This document shows, one piece after another, positions 63,201-64,000 of a DNA stretch of 64,000 bases (position 1 is its first letter; every line of letters begins with the position of its first letter). The position numbers and the translations under genes are program-made. The notes beneath the pieces were generated by a model. It searched no databases and had not been told where the DNA came from. It worked only from the letters and a program-made list of their open reading frames with translations. The DNA is from Flavobacteriaceae bacterium CP2B (lineage in GTDB: Bacteria; Bacteroidota; Bacteroidia; Flavobacteriales; Flavobacteriaceae), in NCBI GenBank assembly GCA_001683825.1, contig LXTR01000029.1, forward strand, positions 114,204 through 178,203, read 5' to 3'.

Positions 63201-64000
63201 GAGATTGCTTCGTTGCGCTTTCGCGCGCCTCGCAATGACGTCCTGAGTACAAAATGACCCCCACTTTTTAAACACGTCATTACGAACGAAGTGATGTATC
63301 CCCACCTATGCAGGCCGGGTCATGGGATTGCTTCGTTGCGCTTGCGCGCGCCTCGCAATGACGTCCTGAGTACAAAATGACCCCCACTTTTTAAACAGCG
63401 TCATTACGAACGAAGTGACGTATCCCCACCTATGCAGGCCGGGTCATGGGATTGCTTCGTTGCGCTTGCGCGCGCCTCGCAATGACGTCCTGAGTACAAA
63501 ATGGCCCGCCACTTCTTAAAACACGTCATTACGAACGAAGTGACGTATCCCCACCTATGCAGGCCGGGTCATAGGATTGCTTCGTTGCGCTTTCGCGCGC
63601 CTTGCAATGACGTCCTGAGTACAAAATGACCCCCACTTTTTAAACATCGTCATTACGAACGAAGTGACGTATCCCCACCTATGCAGGCAGGGTCATGGGA
63701 TTGCTTCGTTGCGCTTTCGCGCGCCTCGCAATGACGTCCTGAGTACAAAATGACCCCCACTTTTTAAACAGCGTCATTACGAACGAAGTGACGTATCCCC
63801 ACCTATGCAGGCCGGGTCATGGGATTGCTTCGTTGCGCTTTCGCGCACCTCGCAATGACGTCCTGAGTACAAAATGACCCCCACTTTTTAAACATCGTCA
63901 TTACGAACGAAGTGACGTATCCCCACCTATGCAGGCCGGGTCATGGGATTGCTTCGTTGCGCTTGCGCGCGCCTCGCAATGACGTCCTGAGTACAAAATG
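63201..64000 (+). repeat. Tandem array of a 124-base family A unit, running off the window
   Basis: CGTCATTACGAACGAAGTGA-type starts occur at 63275, 63399, 63524, 63648, 63772 and 63896, a period of 124 (once 125). With the half unit at 63201 this is at least 6.4 copies. Each unit holds CGTCATTACGAACGAAG and, further on, GATTGCTTCGTTGCGCTT with CGCAATGACG, which fold back on each other. The linker CCTGAGTACAAAATGACCCC and TTTTTAAACA follow. Copies differ at few positions, mainly G/T in GCTT(G/T)CGCGC and AC/AG/AT before the start. Confidence 0.92.

Noticed and set aside
63201..64000. CRISPR-like array
   Set aside because: The period is 124 bases, linkers are the same in every unit rather than unique spacers, and there are no cas genes.
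1..64000. tRNA genes
   Set aside because: No cloverleaf with a GGTTCRA-type T-arm and matching acceptor stem was found by eye; a covariance-model search would settle it.

Overview
The window looks like chromosomal DNA of a Flavobacteriaceae-type Bacteroidetes with fairly high GC for the group. This rests on gene content: LytTR regulators paired with TPR histidine kinases, tandem VPS10/sortilin-like proteins, Tat-type Gfo/Idh/MocA and TIM-barrel proteins, a DUF3109 protein and bacilliredoxin. It also rests on signals: several genes are preceded by the Bacteroidetes -7 box TAnnTTTG and few have a Shine-Dalgarno sequence. The genus is not certain; a Robiginitalea-like organism would fit. No rRNA, tRNA, CRISPR array, transposase or prophage was seen.

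Layout. 1-6347 is a divergent sugar-oxidation locus. On the minus strand it has a TIM-barrel isomerase, DinB and a nucleoside-type MFS carrier. On the plus strand it has a GMC oxidoreductase, its gluconate-2-dehydrogenase-subunit-3-like partner and a Tat-type hydroxypyruvate-isomerase-like protein. With the Gfo/Idh/MocA protein at 22178 and the DUF1080-Gfo/Idh/MocA pair at 50870-53002, these fit the 3-keto-glycoside route of disaccharide breakdown. 6964-10547 carries class Ia ribonucleotide reductase (nrdB, terminator, nrdA). 12251-14929 is a LytTR response regulator with a TPR histidine kinase. 14919-22064 is housekeeping: DUF3109, MarC, S41 protease, dCMP deaminase, HupE, TerB-DnaJ protein, bacilliredoxin, PlsC and an HD hydrolase. 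23721-28769 holds a radical SAM protein and an operon of histidine kinase, enoyl-CoA hydratase and a secreted protein. 29691-36686 has two tandem VPS10-like secreted proteins and a HemJ-like membrane protein. 36950-53002 mixes oxidoreductases, a CHAD protein, lipoproteins, a redox-flavoured MarR/thioredoxin-like pair, a CocE/NonD hydrolase and one gene broken by several frameshifts.

53-59 kb is visibly AT-richer and looks like an accessory island. It holds small lipoproteins, a membrane protein with an unfamiliar N-terminal domain, a thermonuclease and a tightly overlapping three-gene operon (TerB-like protein, four-helix membrane coiled-coil protein, vWA-like lipoprotein). That operon is the best candidate here for an undescribed system. 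60555-62919 is a second TPR histidine kinase/response regulator pair.

Two repeat families fill the intergenic gaps. Family A is a REP-like palindrome containing CGTCATTACGAACGAAG; it ends the window as a 124-bp tandem array from 63201 onward. Family B is a GC-rich element containing GGGGCGGGGTTTA, found near 29, 41-42 and 63 kb. Three short genes too small for routine calling (11772-11927, 53860-54021, and a possibly broken one at 6507-6784) and the tail of a membrane protein gene at the left edge were read directly from the DNA.
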